The notes under the pieces were generated by a model. The model searched no databases. It worked only from the letters and a program-made list of their open reading frames with translations, and had not been told where the DNA came from. The position numbers were made by a program, and so were the translations under genes. Below, in pieces: positions 54,101-63,310 of a stretch of DNA of 64,000 nt (positions are counted from its first letter, which is position 1; each line of letters starts with the position of its first letter). The DNA is from Effrenium voratum (taxonomy: Eukaryota > Sar > Dinophyceae > Suessiales > Symbiodiniaceae). The stretch covers positions 677,096 to 741,095 of the forward strand of contig CAUJNA010003239.1 of the NCBI GenBank assembly GCA_963377175.1, given 5' to 3'.

Positions 54101-54537
54101 TGGAGCCCTGGTAAGTGGAAACATGGACTCACACCTGCAATCCCCTGGTGGTGTAATTTTGACCCATACCCAGCTTTAAAAACAGGGACTCTCGAGGTCG
54201 CTCAAAGCAGATGTTCTAAAATAGATTCTTGAAACCAACGTTCCCCGATGACTGTGGAGATAGAAGGGGGTCCCAAATCTGGCTGTTCATGTTGGTTCTA
54301 ATTGGGAAGCAACAAAAACAAACAAGGGAGAATGCAGGGTGGGTGCGTTTCTTACCAAAAGGGAGCCATTGTGCGGGCTTTTCATTTTGAGACCAGAAAG
54401 ACACACTCGGACACTCAACTGAGCGAAGGGAACCTCAACCGTGCCCAGGCTCGGCCCAGGAGCGCCAGCGAGAGAAGTATCCAAAGCCCCCAGCGGCTTC
54501 TGCCGAAAGCGAAAGCGACGGCGCGGCGGCGCCCCAT
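41964..54537 (-). CDS. TspO/MBR (translocator protein) family gene, nine exons
   Basis: Nine minus-strand exons (54537-54440, 53395-53313, 53029-52937, 50903-50731, 48843-48803, 47362-47305, 44885-44731, 43999-43900, 42125-41964) join with compatible phases to 963 nt, ending at TGA: 320 residues. The C-terminal two thirds carry TspO signatures in family order: PSWTPPG and FFPIMW (loop 1 and start of helix 2), Q-x(9)-WLLF (helix 3), a Trp-rich helix 4, and LLLPTCLW ending WRLN (helix 5). TspO proteins are five-helix membrane proteins that bind tetrapyrroles and sterols, in bacteria, mitochondria or plastids. The first exon looks like a signal peptide, so entry into the secretory or plastid route is likely. 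Two donors are GC. Exon 2 is the least certain. Usual family length is about 160 residues, so the N-terminus is extended. Confidence 0.8.
42719..42815 (+). repeat. Dispersed repeat family F2, in TspO intron 8
   Basis: Nearly identical to 40969-41066, including the AAAAGTTTAACTTTT palindrome. Confidence 0.85.
43328..43439 (+). mobile_element. TIR element family F1 with target duplication, in TspO intron 8
   Basis: The ends CTAGGTCCTCCGGTAG and CTACTGGCAGACCTAG are inverted. AATA flanks both sides, giving a second independent 4-bp target duplication for this family. The interior is close to 41238-41350. Confidence 0.85.
43900..43999 (-). CDS. TspO gene exon 8: helix 4
   Basis: VNNVERRLGAAVPGVL leads into CVWASALLASYAYWQ, which fits the family helix 4 spacing (Trp, then an aromatic ten residues later). 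The single leading base completes an Arg codon with exon 7. A GC donor ends it in phase 0. Confidence 0.8.
44556..44687 (+). mobile_element. TIR element family F4, intact copy in TspO intron 7
   Basis: The left end TGAGTCACAATCAAAACCCG and the right end GGGTTTTGATTGTGGCTCA are inverted repeats of about 20 bp with one or two mismatches. GGTCGACCCAGAACC lies inside. Related copies are at 46723, 45497 and 13117. Confidence 0.85.
44731..44885 (-). CDS. TspO gene exon 7: helix 3 and start of helix 4
   Basis: HLMICAQVVLLSLAFCWLLF is the family helix 3 (LxxxxQLxLNxxWxPLFF) with the Asn replaced by Ser. KQRCLDTVAIAL follows as the start of helix 4. The acceptor is GTCTGAAG, the donor GTGCCG; it leaves two bases. 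Confidence 0.85.
44886..47304. other. TspO intron 6: repeats and pyrimidine-rich tracts
   Basis: Holds an F2 copy (45245-45350), two F4 copies (45497-45575 truncated, 46723-46835), and a CCAACATCCCC-type tandem repeat (about 45665-45785) whose minus frame gives a false Gly/Val/Asp repeat peptide. No exon is supported. Confidence 0.6.
46723..46835 (+). repeat. TIR element family F4, copy with worn right end
   Basis: TGAGTCATAATCAAAACCCG at the left and GGGGTTTTGATTGCTCC at the right, with the GGTCGACCCAGAACC core. Confidence 0.75.
47305..47362 (-). CDS. TspO gene exon 6: helix 2
   Basis: The exon encodes WILIVAPLRAASSMMVWQQ. Its leading G completes the Met codon left by exon 5, giving FFPIMW, so the Trp falls at the family position. 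It ends at a GC donor (CAG then GCCGAA). Confidence 0.8.
47363..48802. other. TspO intron 5: pyrimidine-rich tract and F2 repeat
   Basis: A C/T-rich stretch at 47575-47830 produces false Pro/Ser frames. An F2 copy is at 48509-48612, and a CA run at 48472-48483. Nothing else is recognised. Confidence 0.6.
48509..48612 (+). repeat. Dispersed repeat family F2
   Basis: GGATCCCCCGCAAAAAG, CAACTTTTAGTGGGTGAAAT and GGATGGCCTTCGGGAGCC, closest to 37905-38032. Confidence 0.75.
48803..48843 (-). CDS. TspO gene exon 5: PP motif of loop 1
   Basis: Only 41 nt, encoding MPSWTPPGIFFPI plus two bases. The Pro-x-Trp-x-Pro-Pro signature is diagnostic for TspO. The acceptor is GACCGGCAG, the donor GC. Phase matches both neighbours. 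Confidence 0.8.
48991..49076 (+). mobile_element. Short TIR element, 86 bp, in TspO intron 4
   Basis: GAGTCTCCATGACCCTTCA at the left and TTAAGGGTCGTGGAGACTC at the right are inverted repeats with two or three mismatches. Single copy in the window. Confidence 0.65.
49077..50532. other. TspO intron 4, remaining part
   Basis: No repeat copy is identified. The plus frame 49999-50331 is open for 110 codons, but its bias is weak and it lies on the opposite strand within the intron. Confidence 0.4.
50533..50625 (-). repeat. TIR repeat family F3
   Basis: GTGGCTCAAACAATGG at one end and TTGAGCCACGCCCAC at the other are inverted. CACCTTGGTAAATGGAGCC lies inside, as in 34374-34474. Confidence 0.75.
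50731..50903 (-). CDS. TspO gene exon 4: probable helix 1
   Basis: The frame reads YIDQKSGIEIERSPKGVSLS, LRSCEVLAIASFFLALDT, then VPDWAVFGPLD. A hydrophobic segment followed by a Trp shortly before the PSW motif of exon 5 is the usual TspO helix 1 layout. The acceptor is TTTAATAG, the donor GTGTGAG. Third positions are very G/C-rich. Confidence 0.75.
50947..50992 (+). repeat. G-rich run
   Basis: Several runs of three or more G, one of 14, directly upstream of exon 4 in the intron. It could form a quadruplex on the plus strand. Confidence 0.8.
51541..52350 (+). repeat. Minisatellite with telomere-type CCCTAAA in most units, in TspO intron 3
   Basis: About 12 units of roughly 60-76 bp, each with GAGAAGACACATTGCC, ACCCGAAACCCCC and usually AACCCTAAACT. 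Units differ by small deletions. A block of three units is repeated (about 51911-52110 and 52115-52318), a higher-order pattern. Open frames of about 150 codons on both strands come only from the repeat. Confidence 0.9.
52937..53029 (-). CDS. TspO gene exon 3: N-terminal extension
   Basis: Between TTGCTTAG and GTAGCAAAG the frame gives QASAQSLAPEPKIIMRAGEK then ERAGHQESGI. It starts with two bases and ends with one, which completes Gly with the first bases of exon 4. The bias is strong. The peptide is hydrophilic, as expected for a stretch before the membrane part. Confidence 0.65.
53313..53395 (-). CDS. TspO gene exon 2, tentative
   Basis: The frame ASRFLEDLALHLRNLTESAK then MENSACL fits the phases of exons 1 and 3 exactly, but codon bias is weaker and the donor (GTGTTTG) is ordinary. 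It is included mainly because the phases require an exon here. Confidence 0.4.
53855..54172 (-). repeat. Segment shared with 21705-21915, plus F3 copy
   Basis: 53855-53965 is nearly the reverse complement of 21815-21915, and 54090-54172 is an F3 copy matching 21705-21785. The piece between them (53966-54089) has no counterpart there. Confidence 0.65.
54440..54537 (-). CDS. TspO gene exon 1: start codon and signal-peptide-like N-terminus
   Basis: ATG is at 54537-54535. The peptide MGRRRAVAFAFGRSRWG, then LWILLSLALLGRAWA, has a basic n-region, a hydrophobic core and a small-residue end, the shape of a signal peptide. Almost all codons end in G or C. It leaves two bases at a GT donor. An AG at about 20 nt upstream (GGAGCAG) could be the trans-splice acceptor for the spliced leader. 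Confidence 0.6.
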
Positions 54538-56412
54538 GGCGCCGACAAAGCTGCTCCGTTTCGGTTTGAAGTCCAGTGCATCAACAGCTTGCACTAAGTT
54601 GCCGCAGTTGTTTTTCAATCAAAAGCCAAGACTTGAAGTGATACAATATATAAACGGTCGCCGGGACGTGCTGGAGCCCAATGCGCGCGAATATGAAGAT
54701 TGCAACGCTATATAACAGGAGCACTCCGTCAAACACCTGCAGGCACCCAAATGTTCGGATGAGGTCTTGTCGTCGGTTGTTTTCTTCTGGATGCGGGCAA
54801 TAAAAAGGGAAGGAACTTCACCAAATTCCCCGAAGACCAACTGGCTGAAAATAAGGACCTTGCACGAGCAGGTCTCGACAGCTTTTAATGGCTACATGTC
54901 ATGAGCCACTCATCATCTGCTCTCCTGGCAGTCTTTGACAGTACCACGCGGACTATGGCCAGAATCAAGGATGCACACACACACACAGACACACCACATC
55001 AGACTAAACACTGATTATAATGTTGTTCACAAAGCCAACACACCGGATTACGCTGTACCTCCCTATGTCAGTTCAGAAGTTCTTGCATCAATCACCCTTA
55101 TAAGCCTTCATGTGAGAGCTGATTGACCGAAGGAAAAAACTCTTCAGGCAAACAATTGCTATGGCTCCAGCCTCTTTATGTGACCCTTATAGCTCATATC
55201 CTCAAACGCAAACTACACCTCCTCGGCAAACTCAGGCTTCTCCCTGGTCGCAAACGGGTCCTGACCAAAAGAACACTTGCCATCACAAAAGCGTTTCCCG
55301 CCTTCATCAGCGAGTGCCAAAAGAAGGCCTGAGCAGTGCAAGGTCAGACCTTTCAGCCAGCTTGCTCTAGGAAATATTTTGTCACAACCAAATCGTTAGC
55401 AAGTGTGTGCGTGTGTGTGTGTCTCTGTGCGTCCGTTTGTCCGTGTGCGTGCGTTGTTGTGCAACTTAAATTTAACTTGGCGCATGTTTCAGGTAATTAC
55501 TCCGCGGATGGCTGGCGTAGGCGTACCAATTGTCCTACAAACGCTCAGTAACAAACACCGGTCAAAAGGATACTTGCATGTTCCAACCATTTCACGTATG
55601 GCTCCGCATATCATCTACCTGCTGCGTCATGTTTGGCCGAGGAAAGGAGAAAGAAAGCCAGCCCAGAAGCCCAAAAATGCAACGAAGAGCTGCAATTTTA
55701 TTCGTGCGCACTCGCGCGTGAAAAGCAGGCATCATGGCGGGGCAGTCTGGGCGCGTTTGCGGTGGATGGGTTCGAATACGGGACGAAAAAGTCACCGCGG
55801 ACAAGCGGACCAGGTGGGATTCAAGCCCTCCAGCGCCTCAAACTTCTGCCATTTTTGGGCCCTCGGTCCTACTCACTTCGTTCGCATGATGATACTCAGC
55901 TGACGCCTTCCCCTAAAAGGGTTTCCACAGGGCTGGCTTTCGTGATCATGGCCGGTCCTAGCCTCCCAACAGGATCAAAGCTTCTAAAGGCAGCATGCGA
56001 AATCAAAGCGGTTCATGAGAGAATACTGAATAGACACAGGTCCCGAGGCAAAATACCAACAAATCAGGTGGCTCATGAGGAATAGCTGTTGTGTGTTAAA
56101 TCAAGCCCGCATTGTTTCTTGTGAGCCAGGGACCCTACAGCCACCCCATAAAAGACCCTAAGGCCCGAAGGCTAAGGGATTCAGCCTTCAGACCAGGTCT
56201 TTGGGCGTGGGAGGTATGCTGGGTTGGTAGGGTCCCTGATTATTATTTTTGATGAGACCGAAAACGATGGGGGCTGGGGGGGGGGGGGAATTCTGAAACC
56301 CCCCGAAGCCTCCTTCACCTGCCCCAGCTTGGCGTGGTGTCGGATCACCTCGTTGAACTTGGTCCTGGCTATCAACTTCCAAGCCTCCCTCCCAAGACGT
56401 AGACCAATAAAC
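54538..56412. other. Spacer upstream of the TspO gene
   Basis: A CA run at 54972-54992 and a TG run at 55405-55440 are the only clear repeats. Several frames are open, the longest 166 codons on plus (55403-55903), without bias or splice signals. No gene is supported. Confidence 0.4.
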
Positions 56413-56525
56413 TGGGTGAACTAGAATAATACTTCACCAACCTGAAATAAGGTGGTTGGGGGTGCTATTCCGCACATAAGCCACCATTTGGGGTGAGGTC
56501 GTGTGACGTCGTTATAATTCACCCA
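56413..56525 (+). mobile_element. TIR element family F5
   Basis: The ends TGGGTGAACTAGAATA and TTATAATTCACCCA are inverted, and the middle matches 40167-40276. It encodes nothing. Confidence 0.75.
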
Positions 56526-56702
56526 GAATAACGGGAAAACCCATCGCCACCAACGGACAATCCTGTTCCCCGAAAGACCCAAAGGCCTTTCTGGAAAGCA
56601 ACATACAAAGCGGGGGGGGGTTCGGAGAGGGATCTTGGGAGATGGCTCGAATATGAAGTGCGACTCTGTGGACATCACATTGGGATTTGGAGAATGTGCA
56701 CA

Positions 56703-56740
56703 CTTTTTTTTTTTTTTTTTTTTTAATATATATATATATC
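56703..56740 (+). repeat. Poly(T) followed by (TA)n
   Basis: About 20 T residues, then a short TA run; on the minus strand this is a poly(A) stretch. Confidence 0.85.
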
Positions 56741-57413
56741 AAATTTATAGCTACACATCTCGCCCAGGGACCGTCCACAGGTGTGGGGTGCAACAAATGC
56801 AGATCTTTCGGGGAGCCCCAACTGAGATATGAGAAGCTTCATTTCACGTCCATCGTTCTTGCATGTGGCGGCACGTTGAAGTGCTGCAGGGTTCTTCTGT
56901 AATGGCTGGTAGTGACATGCACTTGACACAAGCACATGCAAGATACTCTGGCAAGATCACACTCATCATTACAGGCAAAGAGCAAAACTTTTTATGGGGG
57001 ACCCGATTTGTTCATCGACCAACCGATTTAGTAGAGGGGTGTTCCCCTTAGTAATGAAACGGACTATTTAGCGAAGTAATTGCAATTCACAATGCAAACA
57101 GATGAGACAACGTGGGCACCGCCAGGATAGGTAGGTTTCATTACCACGAGTGAGGTACACAAGTGCGTTATAGCGATCATTGAACATTTCCAGTTAAGCC
57201 AGGGAAAAACAGCGAGGCGAAGCATTGAAGGTGATCACTACGTCTCAATAAGAAAAAATGCTCATGATCCGCAGCTTGTCGGAAACTCGCACACACACTC
57301 ACACACACACACACACTCACACCACAACAGTGGGTCACAACCTTAATGGCTCTTGTCCTATGGTGGATCTTCGCAACTGCCAAAGCACCAACATTTCGCC
57401 ATCACCACATCGC

Positions 57414-57504
57414 CACATGGGTGTGGCTCAAAATTAGGGAGCTAGCAACGTTGCACCAAGGTGGCCATTTTGGTACCGGATTTTTGAGCCACAGCCACAT
57501 GTCA
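57414..57504 (+). mobile_element. TIR element family F3, best copy
   Basis: ACATGGGTGTGGCTCAAAAT and ATTTTTGAGCCACAGCC plus CACATGT are inverted repeats over about 20 bp. The inside includes GTGGCCATTTTGGTACC. This copy shows that the F3 family has inverted ends. Confidence 0.75.
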
Positions 57505-58029
57505 CAAGGACCACTTCAGCTCAGAACTCCGATCCCCGACTCGATTCGATTCCCTTCCGCAAGTCCGTTCCGGCCTTTCGGGCACCAATCGCATGGTCAC
57601 CATCTTCTTCAACCAATACCCGGCCTTGCTCCAAGGGCCTCGCCTGCCTGGGGAATTGCCAACCGAATTGGTCCAAATGTTTCGGGGTTCCATCGTTTAC
57701 AAGAATGTCCACCAACTTGGATCAAACTCAAAGCCCTCCCCTGATCAGTTGATTCTTCCTGGTATTGACCGGCACAGCGAGAACATACGACCCAAGAAAC
57801 ATTCTATGTCCAAGGTATGTCCCTGTTCAATTGAGAGCCAGCTTTGCTTTCGCAGCGTGACCTTCTTCAGGAACCTTCTCGACTGGAATTCGCAAGCTTT
57901 CGCGTTCACTTTGGCTTCGGGCTCTTTTTCGGACACCCCCTCTACGTTTCAATGCCTGGGATTCTGGCGCTATCGATCACAGCCCAGTTGAACATCTCAA
58001 CATCTGATGTTGCTTCGCACCCCTCTTGG
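57505..58029. other. Spacer with an open plus frame
   Basis: A 132-codon plus frame (57593-57991) is open but lacks third-position bias and reads into the next repeat, so it is not called as a gene. Confidence 0.35.
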
Positions 58030-58112
58030 GTGCTGTAGATCCCCTGCAAAAAGTTTAACCTTTTGCTGGTTACAAGGAAATGTGAGGGGAATCCAAAAGT
58101 TAAAGTCTCCAA
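58030..58112 (+). repeat. Dispersed repeat family F2, diverged
   Basis: GATCCCCTGCAAAAAGTTTA, ACCTTTTGCTGGTT and AAAAGTTAAAGTC keep the order of the family. Confidence 0.6.
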
Positions 58113-58182
58113 TAGCAGTACAGCCCTTCGATGAACCAAGCTGAAGCCAACGCGCATCCCAAGTGAAAACAGGACGCCTCGC

Positions 58183-58253
58183 CTGCGACATCTTGCCCTC
58201 GGAGATGTACGCAGAGACAACTGCGTTGAAGCTCACCTCATCTGAACATGCCT
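58183..58253 (-). CDS. Exon encoding a PPR motif
   Basis: The minus frame reads ACSDEVSFNAVVSAYISEGK then MSQ. DEVSFNAVVSAYxxxGKxxxA is the first helix and turn of a PPR motif. The acceptor is GATCTAG and the end is a GC donor (CAG then GCGAGG), phase 0. It lies upstream of the TspO gene on the same strand. Whether it belongs to the same gene as the PPR exons at 39.9 and 38.3 kb cannot be decided, because the TspO gene lies between. Confidence 0.6.
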
Positions 58254-60031
58254 CTAGATCAATGGGCGGGGAGCGGCGGAGCGGGAAGTGCGGGCATTCC
58301 CCCAATTCAATTTTATGTATAGCAAAGGGAAAATGAAACCATAAGCCAAATCTTAGGGTTGGCAAGGGGATGGGACATCGCGTCCCCTTCCTCCAATTTT
58401 GCTTTCTGATGGCTTCTGCAAGCCTTCATGCAAGGGTGCACGCCTTTGCCAAAAACAACAAATGAACCTTCGATGTTGACTGGGCCTGCAGGGTGTGTGC
58501 AGTGTGTGAGCCGGTCAACGTTCGAAAGGCATATGATGTACGATTTTCAAGAAACGGATTCAACTAAAGGCATAATGGCAAACTATTGTCTCCTTGACGT
58601 CCTTGTCAGCTTTGTTTCTCCTCATCCTGGTGCAACAGACTGTATACTGGCCACCCTTCCGCCTACATGTAAGCCATCGTCTGGGCCATATGGCTGACAA
58701 CAGCTGGGCCTCCGCTTTTGTTTGTGGCAAAAAAAACTGTCCTAGAGGAGTCTGTCCTGCAAAACGTACAGACATGACACTGGCAGCTGGCCTTAGTCAT
58801 TCTACAGCTGCAACGTTTTCCTGGTCGCTTCCGACAACAAAGCAACCCCCAAAACTCTCCCGCCTCATCGGCCACTGCCTCTGTGTCCAACATCCTGCCG
58901 CCCATCGATGGGCGCCGACTGGGCTGGGGATTAAGTTTTGAACTGTAATAAGCGCAACCCGGGATTCTCTCTGAAAGGAACCTTCATGGGTAAGTTCGCA
59001 AACCCTCTGCTGCCATCATTCGCCCGGAATACGTAAAAATGGACCCCGTCGTCAGACATGTACTCGTAGCTATCATATGGCAGGGGAGAATTTGTACAAT
59101 CCGAGATGGATTGAACTTGTGGGAACACCCCATGCTTTGCTTGCTGGTTGCTGCTGACTGAACAGGGTGGATGATGGAATCAAAAAGGCCCACTGAGACG
59201 GACCGCCTGAAGCTGAGTTCGACCTCGTTTCAGTTCTTTGAAACCAACAGTAGCTAACATAGAAACCAAACATTGCCGGGGGATGTAGGCGCTCCATAGT
59301 CAAAGAGAGTGCTGAACTCCTGGGCAGGTTTGTGGGAACTGCCCACTTCAACCAAATGGCAAATTCTTCGCTTGGGTATCATAGAAGTGCGCCAACTCCC
59401 TTGCCACACCCTATCAAGTCTGCTCGGAGCCTGGGCATGCGCTTAGCGGCTGCCTTTCCGAACTTTCGAAACGCCAAGCCGGAGGGTGGGGCCTTTGATG
59501 TTGAAGCGTACCATTCGCCAAGACATGTTACCAGCACGGGACCCATTGGCTCTGAGACATGGACAAATCCAAATTGACCCGCAGAAGAGACTTTCTGGCG
59601 CTGAAACGGCCGCGGCGACAACCAGCAACTGGCCAACAAAGCAGCGCACAAAGGAGCAAAGGAACTCACGTGTCGATCACTTGAAAGAACCCCTCAGCTA
59701 CACCGAGAACAAGTGCATGCAATTTTCTTCAAACGTTCCTAGAAGGAAAGGGGGCCTCACAAACATATTGCCGCACCGCGGCCTTGTTGCCAATATCCGA
59801 TCTCTTGCTGGGCGATACCAGCGAAAACCTGAACAACATATGCATCTGAAACAGGCCATGCCGCCTTGTTGCCGTTGCCTACTCCAAAAACCGAGGGCGC
59901 ATTCAAACCGGACACCACGTTTTTCGCGTCCTCTGAAGCCAGTGAGCTGCCAGATCAGGCTCGTGCTGGTGCATAAGACCGCCTGGCAGAATTGCCCGGC
60001 AAAGGGATCGACACCATATAAGCTATGTTAC

Positions 60032-60032
<1 letters not shown>
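58254..60032. other. Spacer, no supported gene
   Basis: Several moderate frames on both strands, including a plus frame of 208 codons that runs into the TAA repeat. None combines bias with splice signals. Confidence 0.35.
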
Positions 60033-60102
<70 letters not shown>

Positions 60103-60107
60103 TAATA

Positions 60108-60169
<62 letters not shown>

Positions 60170-60520
60170 TTATAATAAATAATAAATAATTGAAAAAAAA
60201 AAACAATAATAATAATAATTTAAACAAATGACAACAACGATAATAATAACAATACCAATAACAATAATAACAATAACAATAAGAATAATAATAATAAAAA
60301 TAAAAAATAATAATAATAATACTAATAATAATAACAATAATGATAATAACAATAATTAATAATCATAATAATAATAACAATAATACCAATAATAAACATA
60401 ATACTAATAATCATAATACTAATAATAATAATAATAATAATAATAAAAATAATCATGATAATAACAATAACAATAACAATACACATAATAATATACAATA
60501 CTTCTTATCAGAGGGCGTCA
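60033..60520 (+). repeat. (TAA)n microsatellite
   Basis: Nearly 500 bp of AAT/TAA units, pure at first and with increasing C, T and G interruptions to the right. It yields false Ile/Leu/Tyr and Asn/Thr frames. Confidence 0.95.
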
Positions 60521-61757
60521 TTAACATACATACGATTCCCCTAGATAAGAATAATATAACGCATTCCTCAGCGTCTACGCGTCACTAACACACATACACA
60601 CATGTCCGATTCTGATCAAAACTCACTCAGTGCCGTTTCGCGAGTGTTGCCTTCCCTTCGCCGCGAATTGGATTGGTGAAGGCACCAAGACGATGGCCTT
60701 CAGCCGAGGGGCGGGAACTAAGAAGAAGCTCCATATCTTTTGTCGGGCAAGACCTCAAAGCACAAGTCGGTGACAAGGAGCATGGCACACCTGGCTAGTT
60801 TGGGCCATTTTACCAGCTTTGAGTCATAAGCTAAGTTGACAAGTCTGTGTTTTGCAGCAACAGCCAAGAACCACACTTTTCAGTACTGAGCAAGCGACAG
60901 CTTGCGCAGCCGGACTGACTAGCGGCTTGAATGATCGTGATCAAGAGTAGTGGGAAATGCGGCTGGGGACTGTGTCAGAAAATCTCACTAACTGATTGAA
61001 CACTGTGGGACATTACAATTCTTGAAAACTGCGAGAAGTGGTTGGAGGTTGATCAAAGGTTCTTTACATGGGATGACCATTGGGTAAAACCAAATAAACA
61101 AAACATATGATTTCCACATGGCACAAGTTACCCATGGTGATTTGGAGGCCAGGAATATTGATCGACCCCCAATTAGCGGCTACACACAATTTGGCCATAA
61201 GGCCTCCAACCTGCGCGTCGCATCCCTTTTCCATCATCGCGCAAGCTTGCGCGCGCTGTAGGTCCCGAGAATCATTGGCCTTGGGCGGGATGATGCTTGG
61301 GCTACCGTCTGACAACATGAGCATTTCTTGTCGTACATCTGCATATCCATGCCTGCACACCCTCCCAGGCAATCTACTAATTAGATGCTGGTGACCCAAA
61401 CCCCTGGAGTCTCTGCACTGTTGACACCAAATGGCAGGGTGGGTCCAAAAATGAAAGATACCCTCCCAACTACATCAAATGCAATAATTTAATCCTGTGC
61501 AATGAAAAGCTGTTCAACCACACCGGCATGCCCGTGCATATCCCACCCTTGGACACCTGCCCCAACCGTCTCCGCTGCCCCAAAGCGCATGTCCCATGCC
61601 TGCCAGTCATATCCGGGCCAAGTCGCGACGCGGTGTTCTTCATCTGCGCTTGAGCGACGCCTGAAATCTTCGGGCCTCCTCCTCTGACATGACTTTGCCT
61701 TCCAAGGTACTGGGTGTGAAGACCTGAGCCGACGCGGCTTTCACCCATGCGGAAAGA
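60521..61757. other. Spacer with one F6 repeat
   Basis: Contains the F6 copy at 61048-61169 and nothing else I can support. Confidence 0.4.
61048..61169 (+). repeat. TIR repeat family F6
   Basis: GTTGATCAAAGG at the left, CTTTACATGGGATGACCATT inside and ATTGATCGACCCC at the right; the same order as 39706-39806. Confidence 0.65.
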
Positions 61758-63310
61758 GTGACACTTCCTCAGAGGAAAAACATGCAGAAAAAAACACCGG
61801 ATGCAGCGGTCATTGAGGCTGTACCAGGTTGGCTCCGCGAATTAGCTCATCTTGGGAGCGATCAAATTGACTCTATAGTTCACATCCTCGAAAAGATCCT
61901 AATCCCCAACACCGACAGGAACTCGGCATGGAAAGAGCTGTCCCTTGGCCTCCCTAAAGGAAAGAAGAGCCCCAAACCAACCCCCACAGCCAGAGCACGA
62001 GCTCCAGCATACAAAGCAAAGGCCACACATTGAGCTAAACCAACTCCAATTTGAACAGCTTGATCCCATGTTTGACCGTTCGCATCCTGAGATTGCTGGA
62101 GAATGGCGATTTCGCAAGGTGGACATTTCTAAATGGAGACTTGGCGAATCTCAAGAGCAACTAGCAAATTGCCCCCTAGTTGAGGCCGAACGGGGATCCA
62201 TCAACAAGTACGATTGGCTAGCCGAAACAGGGCCTACTTCTTGACTGGGTTGAACTAGCGTGCATTCAAAATCCAGGGGTTGGAACTGGGGGCCCTTGTC
62301 ACTCCTGTCTCTCCTGGAATTAAAGCCACCCCAATCCTAAAAAGACATGAGAGTTTTTCCGCGCAACACGTCGCGAGCCCCGCATGTCTCTCCTAAATGG
62401 CGCGACTTTGACCGAGCTGTCAAACGCGCTCAGTGCCAGGCCTTCTCAGAGGTCTCGGCATGCGCTGAGGCTTTTTATCTTACATGGGGTCACCTCTTAG
62501 GATTGCAAATCAGAGCATCTATGCAGTCAAAAGGACCAAGGGTTTAGGGTGTTACGGTCTTTGCCAAAAAAAACCCTCAAATGTGTATGTGTCCAATCTC
62601 CATTTATGGGAGGCTAGCCCCCTGGACGAGCAGACCGAACTGAACTGCAGGATAAATGTTTGCATTGTTGGGTCTCCGTAGCCCTCTGTACAAGCCTCTT
62701 GCAAGGGAGAAGCGGACATGTGGAAAGAGGCCAGAAACGCAGCTTTGCCGGTGGGATTCTACACTCCTGTATCTAATTCCACCCCCTTACAAACAAACGT
62801 GGATCCGAACAAAGGCTCTCCTAAAAAAGACTCCTCTACAAACGCTGGGGTGTTGCGTTTCCAGTTCCATGTGGAGAGTAGGTATGCTAACTGAGCCACT
62901 CCAAATCAAGCACAAGTAAACCATCCGCCAGGAAAAACAACACTTGATCCTTTTCATGGACGGGTGTCACTGGTTAACCTCTTGCACATGGTAGATCATG
63001 GTAGGTAACATGTTTGGCGACATCTTGGCTGCTTCTTTCATGGACACACCACGGTAGGCAACATTTTGCCGGGCATGCCCCGTTGAATTGCACCCCTAGA
63101 GAGCTTCAAGTTGACCCCAAAACCAATACCAAAGACTTGCTGACTTCACACCAGGACCATCCTTCGAGCATCCTGCATATGCAGAGCGTCTTAACACATG
63201 CGATTGCAAATTTTAAATTTGTTGATTTATCCGCTTCTACAGCTTCTAAAGTAACCCAAGCCCAATCCACCCTAAAGCCAACCTTTAACGAAGCTCTGAA
63301 CACACTCTAG
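61758..63310 (+). pseudogene. Low-GC coding-like tract, probably decayed
   Basis: Plus-strand frames follow one another (61758-62033, 61945-62244, 62347-62547, 62656-62919, 63014-63310), with peptides that look protein-like: PGWLRELAHLGSDQIDSIVH, IAGEWRFRKVDISKWRLGE, PKWRDFDRAVKRAQCQAF, VLTHAIANFKFVDLSASTAS. Codon use is AT-leaning, unlike the host exons, and frames shift repeatedly. This suggests an old inserted coding sequence, perhaps of a retroelement. I cannot name a family and see no catalytic motif. Confidence 0.3.

Noticed and set aside
55403..55903. 166-codon plus frame
   Set aside because: The start lies in a TG repeat and the rest lacks third-position bias or splice signals.
57440..57475. 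CCATTTTGG core suggesting another spliced-leader relic
   Set aside because: Flanking bases do not match the leader and the site is the middle of an F3 element.
59379..59669. Signal-peptide-like start of a minus frame
   Set aside because: The frame begins with GTG, has no ATG, little codon bias and no splice partner.
59955..60588. Hydrophobic Ile/Leu frames resembling membrane helices
   Set aside because: They are the (TAA)n microsatellite.
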